From the NCBI GenBank assembly GCA_022494885.1, contig JAGVSM010003564.1:1-64000 (forward strand): a stretch of DNA of 64,000 nucleotides, written 5' to 3'. How positions within the stretch are numbered: position 1 is the stretch's first letter; the number at the start of each line of letters is the position of its first letter. The notes beneath the pieces were generated by a model, which was not told the origin of the DNA, did not search any database, and saw only the letters and a list, made by a program, of their open reading frames with translations. The translations under genes and the position numbers were made by a program. Of the stretch, positions 31,675-40,789 are shown one piece after another. Source of the stretch: Micrasema longulum. Taxonomy: Eukaryota > Arthropoda > Insecta > Trichoptera > Brachycentridae.

Positions 31675-33343
31675 CACCTCCGGCAACATAAATAGCCGAA
31701 TGACTAATTAATTACAAACATTCCCGTTAGGTGTTCAAAGTAATTGAACCTAGGTTTGAGTCATGGGTTATTACTTCTAGAAACAATTAATAGCTATTTA
31801 CGAACCAGAAAAGCCTTAAATTTATTCAGTTATACACCTGATTTGGAAGTGATAAGTCGTTTTCTTGGGTTGTCCTTTTTTTATTAAAGCAAAATGTCTA
31901 CGAAACTTAAGCGTTCGTTAGAAAAAAAACAGTTATTGTTGCGTTATCTAAAAAATACTTTTCTTATCGTGATATAGCAAGGCAAATACAGTTCAATGAA
32001 TCAACTGTGAAGAGATTTCTGAAAAATTCAAAAAAAGTGGGACACTAAATCGAAAAGTGGGAACAGGATTAAAACGTTGCACTTCAAAACGTGATGATGT
32101 TCTAAAAAAGTTATCATTAAGAAATCGGTTCACATCAGCTCCAGAACTAAAAGCACAACTACAGGAAACCACCGGTGTCAGTGTTAGTGTACACACAGTC
32201 ACAAATAGACTACTAGAATTTGGATTACCGGCCAGAAGACCTGCAAAAGACCCCCATTAAATAAGAAAATGAAAAACAACTGTTTGGTATGGGAGAAAGA
32301 AAAAAAAAATGGACAGAAAATGATTGGGAAAGAGTTGTATTTTTTTATGAATTAAAATTTAATTTGATTGTTCCAGACGGTTTGCAGGCAGTTCGCCGCC
32401 GAGCTGGAGAATGATATAGTGACGAATGTCTTGTACCCATAGTTAAAAATTCGCCTTATATCATGGTGTGGAGATGCATCACAAAATTGGGTGTTGGAAG
32501 TTAAATAAAGATAGAAGTGTCAGTGAATGCTTAAAAATTAAATAAATAATTTTAGACGATGGTGTGCCAACAATTGAGATCATAACCGAAGAAATTGATG
32601 ACCTTTTTTTTAGGATGATTCTGCGCCTTGCCATTGGGCTCGTTCTGTGAGTGTGCAATTTTTTTTTATACGTATTGATGGTTTACCTTATTGCATCTAA
32701 CATTTAAGAGACTAATTTTGGTGTTCTTCTTCATCAGGTGTCGCAGCTCAAATAATCATTGGGTGTTAATTTCCTTTCATAGCCAGAAAATAGCCCAGAT
32801 TTAAACATATTAGAAAATCTATGGGCCGTTATGGGAAAAAAATAGGGAAAAATCTCCGAAAACGGTGCAGTAGTTAAAAATGTAATAAAACAAGTATTGT
32901 ATGAAGAAATTACCGCAAAATTTTTGAGTAAGCTGTACAAATCATTGCCAAGACTATAGTATAAATAAATATAAATAGTGTGATAAAAGCCAAAGGCGGT
33001 CATACAAAATGTTAATGTTGTTCAAATTAAACGATAAATATTTTTTAAAGATGCTTTAGGGTGTTTTATTTACTAAATAAATGTTTTAAAAATTCAATAT
33101 TTCATTTTAAAGCATAACACTTAAAAAAGTTTTTTATTCATTTTAAAAATATTTTTGTCTCGAATGGAAAAACTCTCAAAACTTTTGTTTTAATGTCAAA
33201 ATTAGTGTTTAATTGACGGAAAGTATACATATAGGTATGCGTCTAAACATATAATTGGAAAATGTGTTGGAACGCAATGGAAACAATTAATAAATATCTA
33301 AGTTCTATTTTTTCGACCTTGGCTATTTATGTTGCCCGGGGTG
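31675..33343 (+). mobile_element. Tc1-family transposon with both ends and TA duplication
   Basis: The left end CACCTCCGGCAACATAAATAGCC and right end GGCTATTTATGTTGCCCGGGGTG are inverted copies flanked by TA on each side (31673-31674 and 33344-33345). The 1669-bp length and a single transposase frame are standard for Tc1. Both termini look intact, while the transposase is broken, so it could move only with help in trans. Confidence 0.92.
31894..32959 (+). pseudogene. Tc1 transposase pseudogene
   Basis: ATG at 31894 gives MSTKLKRSLEKKQLLLRYL. A frameshift near 31955 leads into SYRDIARQIQFNESTVKRFL (first helix-turn-helix), then KLSLRNRFTSAPELKAQLQE and VSVHTVTNRLLEFGLPARRP (second DNA-binding domain). 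A stop at 32258 precedes the catalytic part. The usual FSDES is VVFFYELKFN, so the first catalytic Asp appears lost. The second Asp is in QDDSAPCHWARS, and the Glu is in SPDLNILENLWAVMGKK. It ends SLPRL-stop (32957-32959). About 355 codons, near the normal ~340, with several stops and frameshifts: a dead gene. Confidence 0.92.
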
Positions 33344-33821
33344 TACAGGTACAGGTACATACATCATATAATACAGAACCGTGTTGTGAGAAGCCGTGTT
33401 GTGTGAGGGTTTTTGCAAAATATCAACAGTGTTAGAGTAAACCCGTGTTATTGGAGGGTTACCTGTATACAAAATGTATAAACAAATAAATAATTCACAA
33501 ATGGATACAACTACAGTTTTGTAAGGGCCAGTTTATCTCATTTATAAATCACAGTAATATTAAAGTCAGGTGGCGTAAACTGTGCCAATGGTTTCCCGCT
33601 ATTTTCCTCCAATTACGCTCTCCCTCAGCGACTCTCATCAAACATCAAATTAGCATTTTATTCATTGATTCATCAATTATTATTCCGCGGGAGTTATTCC
33701 TTATACAAATATGGATACAAATTCTAAAGTACTTTGAGCGCGCTATGTAGATAAAACTAAGTTATTTGCATATTGTACCTATAACACTTCATCATTAATT
33801 TACACTAATGTGCGTACCTAC
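33344..33821. other. Unassigned DNA between Tc1 and hAT elements
   Basis: Contains ACAGGTACAGGTACATAC next to the Tc1 end and two CCGTGTT-type words (about 33380-33450). No gene. Confidence 0.4.
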
Positions 33822-33936
33822 CAGAGGCGAATCGTTCAAATAAGCGATTATGCACAGCTTACCATCATATTTGACTTTCGATAATCATGTTTTATAGTGG
33901 CCATGTTTATGGAAAAATAAATAAAACAATTGTTAT

Positions 33937-34144
33937 AAAGTATATTTGAGGCACTAACTTTGTGGTTATTCATTATAATAAAATAAATAGAACAACTTTG
34001 TTTTTAACCACTAATTTTTATTTTTCACCGACCGGTTTCAAAGCAAACAAGCTTCTTTGTCAAGGATTACGTAACTAATCTTGAAACCGGTCGGTGAAAA
34101 ATAAAAATTAGTGGTTAAAAACAAAGTTGTTCTTTTTATTTAAT
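33937..34144. mobile_element. Foldback insertion with perfect 51-bp arms and 15-bp duplication
   Basis: Arms 33991-34041 and 34081-34131 are exact reverse complements (51 of 51), separated by a 39-base loop. TAAAACAATTGTTAT flanks the insertion (33922-33936 and 34145-34159). The arms contain GAAACCGGTC, the 3' half of the hammerhead-like motif found in PLE sequence elsewhere. The long variable-type duplication and inverted termini fit a PLE-derived insertion rather than a DNA transposon. Confidence 0.8.
34026..34065 (-). ncRNA. Hammerhead-like motif (degenerate) in the foldback
   Basis: Minus: CC, core TTGACAA (34063-34057), stem II AAGC/GCTT, GAAA (34039-34036), stem III ACCGGT (34036-34031), cleavage-position C (34030), then GG. 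Stem I is only 2 bp and the core has two changes, so activity is unlikely. Confidence 0.5.
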
Positions 34145-34748
34145 TAAAACAATTGTTATTTATTATAAATCACTACCACCGTTAATATCTTCCTACAAAA
34201 AATCTATTAAGTGCGCCCAGCTCGTTTTCAGTTAATAGTGAAACTAACCTCAGCTTATTACTCCATACAAAAAAGGACAGTTTATTTTACATCTTTAACC
34301 AAGTCTTGTTTTTTAGTACTAAAACAAGCTAGCAGATTACAAATATTATTTGGAGATTCTCTATTTGGAAACTAGTATTTCGAAAATTATTTCCGAAGGA
34401 CTATTTTTTTAAAGAACACCGTTAAAATAATTATGTATCACATCGGACATGTGGCGTTCGAAGTGGCCGTTTTTGGCATTATTTATTTAAAAAGGAATCG
34501 GCCAGCGCTCAGTGTTCACATTTCAATAATAATGGAAATATCTACTGAATGTCATTGAAATATTAAAAAAGTATAAAATAAAGCTACGTATATCGAGTGG
34601 TTAATAATAATTGTTCTTTGAGTTGATTTTCACAAAACCACAGAAAAAAATGTACTTTATATTTATATTACTTATATGTCTGTACAAATTGTGAAAATTA
34701 TTTGTTAATTACCTTTAGAATAAATCACGGCTCGCCACTGGTACCTAC

Positions 34749-35070
34749 ATATCGTACATCCGATAAAATGGAGTCATAGCTAAAAAAAACAGAATGTCTT
34801 AAAACCGTGTATTTTTCATGTAGTTTTTTTTTTAAATTTTATTTTATCCTTTAAATCAATGCCGATGTGTCATAAACATTTAGATTTGTCTTAAAAAATG
34901 CTATAGTATTTATTTTTTCAAACTCGATTTTTATAATATGACATTGAGAACGGCGGCGTTCAAATAAATGTGACATGAAGCCATCAAGCAGGTATATCGT
35001 AAAGCTAGAATTTTGACAATTTTGACAAATTATTTAGCGTATTAAAGTTTTTTTATCTTTTTTGTATTTT
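34749..35070. other. Unassigned AT-rich DNA
   Basis: No gene or repeat recognised between the hAT element and the SINE A head. Confidence 0.4.
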
Positions 35071-35155
35071 GTCGGCCTCGTGATGTAGTAGTCAGCGCGT
35101 TTGCCTTTCATGTAAGAGGTCTCGGATTCGGTTCCCGACATGGTTGACATGAAAA
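35071..35155 (+). mobile_element. SINE A head fragment
   Basis: GTCGGCCTCGTGATGTAGTAG, GTCAGCGCGTTTGCC, GAGGTCTCGGATTCGGTTCC, GACATGGTTGACATG. The tRNA-like head is present; the body is lost. Confidence 0.75.
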
Positions 35156-35212
35156 ATTGGAATATTATGCAATTCTCTTAAATCATTTGTAATCTAATTT
35201 TTTAAAATAATA

Positions 35213-35574
35213 TACAGGTGTTCTTTAAACCCTGTCACATTCGAAACCACAATGATCAGTATGGGCAAGAATACATAATAGCATATTAAAAAAAACATTT
35301 AGAACAAATATATTTTTTTAATAAAATATTAAAAAAACAAATGGTTGCTTACTTCTGCAGGGGAGAAGTGAGGGGAGCGCGGCGCAGTGTCAGACTCACG
35401 CCTTCCCCTTCCTCGTTTCACCACTGCAGAAATAAGCAACCATTTTCTTTTTTTAAATGTTTTTTTAAAATTATTTTGTGCGTTCTGAAAAAATATTTTA
35501 ATGTGTCAGTATGTCTTCTTGCTCATACTGATCATCGTGGTTTCAGATGTGACAGGGTTTAAAGAACCCCTGTA
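35213..35574. mobile_element. Foldback MITE with ~150-bp inverted arms and TA duplication
   Basis: The left arm runs TACAGGTGTTCTTTAAACCC, TGTCACATTCGAAACCACAA, TGATCAGTATG to GGTTGCTTACTTCTGCAG. The right arm is its inverse: CTGCAGAAATAAGCAACC to CATACTGATCATCG, GGTTTCAGATGTGACAGGG, TTTAAAGAACCCCTGTA. TA flanks both sides (35211-35212, 35575-35576). A GC-rich core (35362-35430) separates the arms. No protein is conserved; the ORF over it is a by-product. A TA duplication suggests Tc1/mariner-type mobilisation. Confidence 0.88.
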
Positions 35575-35837
35575 TATACATAGACGTAAACTGTATATAT
35601 TTTTTCTTTTTTGGGCTATATATGACTGTTTGTCTTTTTCTTTAATATTATTTTTAATTTTGGGAAACATATTCGATAACCATATTTGCCGCAAAAAATC
35701 GGTTTCTTAGAAGAGGCATTTGTTTATATAGGAATCGATTGCAACATTAGGCATACTAATATTTCTGGCTGGCCGACCCTTCATATACTGAGTCTACTCC
35801 TAGTACAATATTATAATATTTTCATTATAGAAAAGGT

Positions 35838-36078
35838 TAACATAATACATATTTTTTAAGAAATAAAAATGGACTAAATATCTACACTATACTATGAAGA
35901 AAGGAGGGGGCAAAGAGGGAAGGAAAAAGAGCGGAGAAAGGAAAAACTCAAATATTCAAGAAGTGACACTTATACGTGATTTGAATGTAAATAAAGTCGG
36001 CGTCTCTTAAATTAGTGGGTAGACTATTCAATAAATGAGCAGGTACTTCTGTGAAAGAGGAAGCAAATAAATTAAAAC
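35838..36078. repeat. Family L dispersed repeat, copy 2
   Basis: CACTATACTATGAAGAAAGG, a purine-rich block, GATTTGAATGTAAATAAAG and TTAGTGGGTAGACTATTC match 8720-8940 in the same orientation. Confidence 0.65.
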
Positions 36079-36084
36079 TTTAGA

Positions 36085-36405
36085 ATCGGGTTGTGGTCCC
36101 GTGGCTAGTGTTGCGGACTCACGGATCAGAGATCCGAGGTTCGAATCCCACTCTACCTCAACTTGATTTCCATTTTCTAATAGTGAGTTATTTACAACTC
36201 GTTGTAAATGGTCACCAAAATTGAAATATTTGGTAAAATTATAAGAACGTTAATATTTCTGTTTTATACAAAAATAAAGTGGTGAATGGGTATTGAAAGG
36301 GTTTCCTCGTTACTAGAACGAAGAGTTAGCTAGATGCACTGCGATCGATGTACCAATGCAGTGCCCTATGCACCATTAGGAGTGGAAAGGAAATGATGGT
36401 GAAGA
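36085..36405 (+). mobile_element. SINE B, full-length, with SINE A-type 3' tail
   Basis: The head ATCGGGTTGTGGTCCCGTGG, with B box GGTTCGAATCCC (about 36140), differs from SINE A. The last ~75 bases (GCACTGCGATCGATGTACC, AATGCAGTGCCCTATGCACC, ATTAGGAGTGGAAAGG, AATGATGGTG) are the SINE A tail. So two tRNA-derived heads share one 3' module, a known way for SINEs to use the same LINE machinery. Confidence 0.85.
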
Positions 36406-36639
36406 GGTTTATTTTATAATTTGCTCCGCATACTTAGCTCGAAATCAGATTTATTTTGGTTGTATTTCATCAATTAAATGTACGAACTGTACAATACACA
36501 CATAAAATAATCTGAATGCATGCCATATTTTCCGATAGAATCAGTAGATTAAAAATAATACGCAATTCACGGGATCGTTTCAATTTTTAATTATTTCCTC
36601 TAGATATTCTTTATATCACGGTCAAATATATTTATACAA

Positions 36640-36966
36640 CTGTTTGAGTTTATTTATTACGTATTATATTATTTGTCGCCTTGAAATGTAGTTAAAGCAA
36701 CGCGTACAGATAGCATGCTTAGTACAAACATACTTTTGCTCCATCGCCTATACTCGTTACTCATGTATCGTGTACCTGCGTTTTTCTTCATTAAAAAAAG
36801 CATCCAAACAGTTTTTGAACTGGTCGACTGAAATGGAATGGACATCTAGACTTGGCAATTTATTCCAGTGTGAAACCGCTCCTAGAAAGGAAGTTTTTCT
36901 TCGAATTGAAATGCAATTGGGGACGATAGTATTGGTTGGATTTTTGTAATAATTGTACATTAACAT
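36640..36966 (-). pseudogene. LINE C-terminal fragment (minus strand)
   Basis: A 69-codon minus frame (36757-36966) reads NTIVPNCISIRRKTSFLGAV, SHWNKLPSLDVHSISVDQFK, NCLDAFFNEEKR. The pattern RRxxFxGxxxxWNxLPxxxxxxxSxxxFKxxLD is typical of LINE C-termini. AAGGCGACAAATAATATAAT on minus and an AATAAA-rich end (about 36640-36680) follow as 3' UTR. It is truncated where the next LINE tail starts (36968). Confidence 0.75.
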
Positions 36967-36967
36967 A

Positions 36968-37290
36968 TAACCCCAATGTCCAGAATGTGTAGATTAGTCA
37001 ATTCATCACACGACTGGGAATTCTTTGGGATATATCTTCCGGCTTTTCGTAGATCTCTTCGCGACTAAACAGTGCGGGATGAAGTTGGATAGGCATGGTT
37101 TAGCTCGAAGTCTTATGTCTTTCGATTTTATGAATATATTGTATACCATTATTGTTTTGCCCTTGTTTATTTTTGCTACATAGTTAATGTTCTTTTTTTC
37201 AGATTCTTGCATTTATGTTTCTTCGTGTAACTGTTGTAATTAGTTTATGCCGTATTCATAATAAACTAAAAATTCAAAAATAAATAAAAA
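36968..37290 (+). mobile_element. LINE 3' UTR (same family as 20331-20671)
   Basis: CCCCAATGTCCAGAATGTGT, AGATCTCTTCGCGACTAAAC, TTGTATACCATTATTGTTTTGCC, ending TAATAAACTAAAAATTC and AAATAAATAAA. Strongly 5'-truncated; no coding part left. Confidence 0.7.
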
Positions 37291-37301
37291 ATATAACAAC
37301 A

Positions 37302-37440
37302 GAGATGAAGAAAGAACACTTTAGAGAAGGTAATATACAAGTCTAGGCATCTACAGGGCTTATGACCTGTCATAGGCTGGTTTACGTGGCCACTTTACAC
37401 ACTGTGTAACATTCAACATTCTGTCCATATTTTAACATAT
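37302..37440 (-). repeat. Family F variant, copy F5 (left arm)
   Basis: ACAACAGAGATGAAG..ACACTTTAGAGAAGG, then CATCTACAGGGCTTATGACC and CACTTTACACACTGTGTAAC: the inverted X module of a variant subfamily also seen at 59772. The copy continues at 37736. Confidence 0.7.
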
Positions 37441-37735
37441 AAGATATTTTTTGTGGCAATATATGTAAATTTAGGTCAAAAATCATAGGGAACCCCTTTT
37501 TTAGAGAAGCAGATATTTAACTTTATTATTATATGCATATTTTTCATTTCTTTTCTTTTACAATTGTTATATTTAACATTATTCAAATTATTGTATTAAG
37601 AGTAAACAATATTTGGTGTGTGCATGAGTGTCCTACACTAATATACAGCAAAATTGTCAATATTTGTGTACAGTGTACATGCTGTTTGTTTACCCAATAA
37701 AATAAATAAATTTATATTCCTTTTATTCTTTCATC
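37441..37735 (+). mobile_element. Unclassified insert with AAATAAATAAA tail in family F copy F5
   Basis: Sequence unlike family F, ending TTTGTTTACCCAATAAAATAAATAAATTT, probably a short retroelement 3' end. No coding content. Confidence 0.4.
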
Positions 37736-38205
37736 TCTGTTGTTATATGTTAATATTAACAGCTCTCCAGGGAGTTAAATCCAGTTCTTGTCTACAAAAA
37801 TTAGTCCTAAAGAGGTGTAGAAACTGAAAATATAACATTTTTTTAATAATTGCGTAGTATGTAGGTGAAATAATTCAATGAGATGAATCTCACTCGCGTA
37901 AATAAAGGTTTTAGCTCTTTAACTAAAAAAACATCAACAGATGAAAGAATTGAAGGAATAATATGTTCAAATATTAGCAGAATGGTGAATGTTAGACAGT
38001 GTGTAAAGCGACCACTTTAACCAGCCAATGACAGTTCATTAGCCCTGTAGATGCCTAGACTTCTATATTACCTTCTCTAAAATGTTCATCTCTGTTGTTA
38101 TATGTTAATATTAACAGCTCCCTAGAGAGTTGAATCCAGTCCTTGTCTACAAAAATTTGGACAAAATCAAAATATTGTTGATAATATTGAGTATGTACAT
38201 AAAGC
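37736..38205 (+). repeat. Family F variant, copy F5 (core and right arm)
   Basis: Two Y-like modules (CAGCTCTCCAGGGAGTTAAATC at 37760 and CAGCTCCCTAGAGAGTTGAATC at 38115) enclose the core (GAGATGAATCTCACTCGCG, CATCAACAGATGAAAGAATTG) and X (AGCCCTGTAGATGCCTAGAC). The Y-core-X-Y order recalls the head-to-tail units seen at 19926. Confidence 0.7.
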
Positions 38206-38272
38206 GAAAAAAAAATAGATATGGATATTATTTGCAAATATTTTACCGTCAATACTCAATTCTCAAATAAAT

Positions 38273-38453
38273 GGCGGCTCCGTGGTGTAATGGTGTAATG
38301 TTTCCTTCACGCACAGAATGTTTTGGTTCGATTTTTAATGAGAACATAAATATTTCAATATAAAAGTCCCGCTGTTAAGTGCTCTAAATTTCCGGTGAAA
38401 TATGCCCCCCTGGCATGTTCTGGTGCAAGAAATAATAAAACAAAATAAATAAA
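38273..38453 (+). mobile_element. SINE C copy, joined to a SINE A copy
   Basis: GGCGGCTCCGTGGTGTAATGG, GGTTCGATTTTTAATGAGAAC, then GGTGAAATATGCCCCCC and GGCATGTTCTGGTGCAAG, with an A-rich tail ending at 38453. SINE A starts at the next base. Compare 61279-61450. Confidence 0.7.
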
Positions 38454-38640
38454 GTCTGCCTCGTGGTCAAATAGCCAGCACGTTTGCTTGCCATGCAAGA
38501 GTTCTTGAGTTCGATGCTAAACATGGTTGACATAATATATTTATTCAACTGGGTGTTTTTACAGTATAATATTTTATAGGCCCTTGGATTGGATGCTTAA
38601 GACTGATCATCTTACCTTCCTACCTTACATATTATACTCA
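38454..38640 (+). mobile_element. SINE A copy, body interrupted
   Basis: GTCTGCCTCGTGGTCAAATAG, CATGCAAGAGTTCTTGAG, TTCGATGCTAAACATGG, TTGACATAATATATTTATTC, GATCATCTTACCTTCC. The 3' end (TAGTGCCTTATGCACCATTTCG) is displaced to 38850-38895 by about 200 bp of other sequence. Confidence 0.7.
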
Positions 38641-38849
38641 TAATCGAGATCTACGTTCAAGGCGCACGAAATAAATGCGTTAATGTGTTTTTACGCTTCC
38701 CGGTAGAGATGCCTCGATATTTAAGTATATTATATATTCGTGAATACTGACCTGCTGATTTTTATCTAAGCTTAACCGGACAGCGTCACAGCAGACTGCC
38801 GCATTCTTTCCGTGCCAGTGGACCCTGACTATACCTGCCCTTGGTGTAA

Positions 38850-38895
38850 TAAAATAGTGCCTTATGCACCATTTCGTACGAATAAGGAATTATTA
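38850..38895 (+). mobile_element. SINE A 3' tail, displaced
   Basis: AATAGTGCCTTATGCACCAT, then TTCGTACGAATAAGG, corresponds to the SINE A end and most likely completes the copy at 38454. Confidence 0.5.
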
Positions 38896-39189
38896 CATAT
38901 TGTTATTATAATGACTTGAAGGTGGTCAAAGAAAAATGGTTATTGTGGAGAATGAATATAATATAAAGCAATACGTTTTATAACTAGGGAGGTCTGAATC
39001 TGAGTGCCGTTCGAGTGATCATTTTCGGCCTCCTGCCGATGCCAACGTTCCACGTGGCTCCACCTATTCTCACGTCATGACTGGCACTGCAGCGACATCT
39101 CTTGAGCAGTGAGTGTCATAACTTCACTACAGTTATTATTATGTGCAAACTAATTTATATGGATACATTTTTTGCATTTTAAAATAACT

Positions 39190-39362
39190 TAAAAGGGTAA
39201 CCCGCTAAACCTTTAGAGGTTTGTCAGCATGTAAGAAAGAAAGCATATAAAAGTGAGAAAAAATCTTTCATGGATTTTCTTCTTGCATCTGGCGGAAATC
39301 GAACCCGCAATACCAGTTTCACAGTTTGTCGTCTAACCAGCTTCGCCACAGCGCCTGTCATT
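39190..39362 (-). mobile_element. SINE D copy 2
   Basis: On minus: GACAGGCGCTGTGGCGAAGC, TGGTTAGACGACAAACTGTG, GCGGGTTCGATTTCCGCC, AGATGCAAGAAGAAAATCC, and a body ending TGACAAACCTCTAAAGG. A third type of tRNA-like head, shared in part with 31262-31438. Confidence 0.75.
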
Positions 39363-39954
39363 TACATTTTACTTTGAAAATTACAATCTTTATCACTATT
39401 TGTTTTTTGTTTTCATTTGTATTCATACAAAGGTTTCAAAGTTTTATTGGGTAAATAATTATTATCAGAGATTACTAGATAAGAACAATCCCAATATACA
39501 GGATATAGGAAATAGAAACCGAAAAAAGGAGATTGTATAAGTTCTGAAATACAACACAATTAATTGAATTTCTGATTCAATAGCGGTTTCCTCACATTTC
39601 GTTACTACATACAGATAATATCGTTCGGAGTTCGGAACTGATTTTCATTCAAGTTTAGTATTATGATCAGGGTTACCAACTTCCTGATGGCTAACTAAAC
39701 GATAACTTTAATATCATAGTTGTGAATAAACTCGTTTATGACTTTTATCGTTAAAATTATTCAATAAAATTGTAATACTATGAACCAAGCTGCTTTAAAC
39801 CTTTAAACTCTATTTCTGTACGCAACATACGTTTATATTTTATTTTTTTATCTATTTTTGTATTTTTAGTATATTTTATAAATTTTTTTACTTTTATATT
39901 GTTTTCATACTCATGTAAATGTTATCAACCATAAAATAACCAAATTTTGTAAAT
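39363..39954. other. Unassigned AT-rich DNA
   Basis: No recognised feature. Confidence 0.4.
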
Positions 39955-40184
39955 GGGGTCTAGAATTCCAACCGTCCATACGCTTAGTAGCTGCAAGACG
40001 TGCTGTCATCTCACTCCGTATTATTATAATTATAAATTATTTTTTTATTTCATTAGTACACTAAATTACTTGATCAATTTTTAAAATGTGTAAATGTGGG
40101 CAAAATTTCTTACCGTCCATGGGCTCTGTAGCTGCAAGACGTACTGTAATCAAGCTCCTATCTGTTAAATTTGAAATTGATCTT
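39955..40184. repeat. Family H, two tandem units
   Basis: Units at 39958-40020 and 40095-40165 share ACCGTCCAT and GTAGCTGCAAGACGT(G/A)CTGT. A third unit follows at 40609, beyond an inserted family F element. Same organisation as 8955-9190. Confidence 0.6.
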
Positions 40185-40594
40185 TAAATTTATTTCAACA
40201 GAGAGGGAAAACGTTTTTGAGAAAGGAAAATGGAAGTCTAGGCATTTACAGGGCTTATGACCTGTCATTGGCTGGTTTAAGTGGCCACTTTACACACTGT
40301 GTAACATTTACCATTCTGCCCATGTTTGAAGATCCACATTTCCTTAACTCTTTCATCTGTTGACTTTTGTGAAGTAGGGAGCTGAAACCTTGGCAGAATG
40401 GTGAATGTTACACAGTGTGTAAAGTGACCACTTAAACCAGCCAATGACAGGTCATAAGCCCTGTAAATGCCTAGACTTCCATATTCCCTTCTCAAAAACG
40501 TTTTCCCTCTCTGTTGAAATAAATTTAAACATGAACAACTCCCTAGGGAGAGAATCCAGCCAGTCTGCAAGCATTTGGACATACTCAAACATTG
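40185..40594 (+). repeat. Family F foldback element, complete copy F6 with 14-bp duplication
   Basis: A 410-bp element flanked by TTGAAATTGATCTT on both sides (40171-40184 and 40595-40608). Inverted arms 40185-40320 and 40392-40527 (about 136 bp each) surround a short core, and a unique Y module (AACTCCCTAGGGAGAG ... CATACTCAAACATTG) forms the right end. It splits a family H array. This copy defines the family's ends. No coding capacity. Confidence 0.88.
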
Positions 40595-40608
40595 TTGAAA
40601 TTGATCTT

Positions 40609-40739
40609 AATTGGGAACGAGGAACTAGAATCCCAACCGTCCATGCGTTCTGTAGCTGCAAGACGTGCTGGGATACTTATTTATTTTACAGCGCCCTTGA
40701 GGTGATTTTCTCAAAAATGCCCTACATAAAGTAACTAAC

Positions 40740-40740
<1 letters not shown>
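40609..40740. repeat. Family H, third unit and tail
   Basis: ACTAGAATCCCAACCGTCC, GTAGCTGCAAGACGTGCTGG, then TACAGCGCCCTTGAGGTGAT: the same end as at 9100-9180. Continues the array interrupted by the family F element. Confidence 0.6.

Positions 40741-40742
<2 letters not shown>

Positions 40743-40780
<38 letters not shown>
40743..40780. repeat. TA dinucleotide microsatellite
   Basis: About 16 uninterrupted TA units, followed by TATGTATATGTATG. Confidence 0.9.
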
Positions 40781-40782
<2 letters not shown>

Positions 40783-40789
40783 GTATGAT

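Larger units (their letters stand above)
33822..34740 (+). mobile_element. Nonautonomous hAT element, copy 1, with perfect 8-bp duplication
   Basis: Starts CAGAGGCGAATCGTT and ends GAATAAATCACGGCTCGCCACTG, imperfect inverted ends. GTACCTAC flanks both sides exactly (33814-33821 and 34741-34748), the 8-bp duplication expected of hAT. The interior matches 24864-25626 in reverse complement. It contains a later 208-bp insertion (33937-34144). No transposase. Confidence 0.93.

Noticed and set aside
35341..35562. 73-codon + ORF across a GC-rich spot
   Set aside because: It lies in the arms and loop of the foldback MITE at 35213-35574; no protein is conserved.
40444..40734. 96-codon + ORF
   Set aside because: Runs through the family F arm into family H; no coding role.
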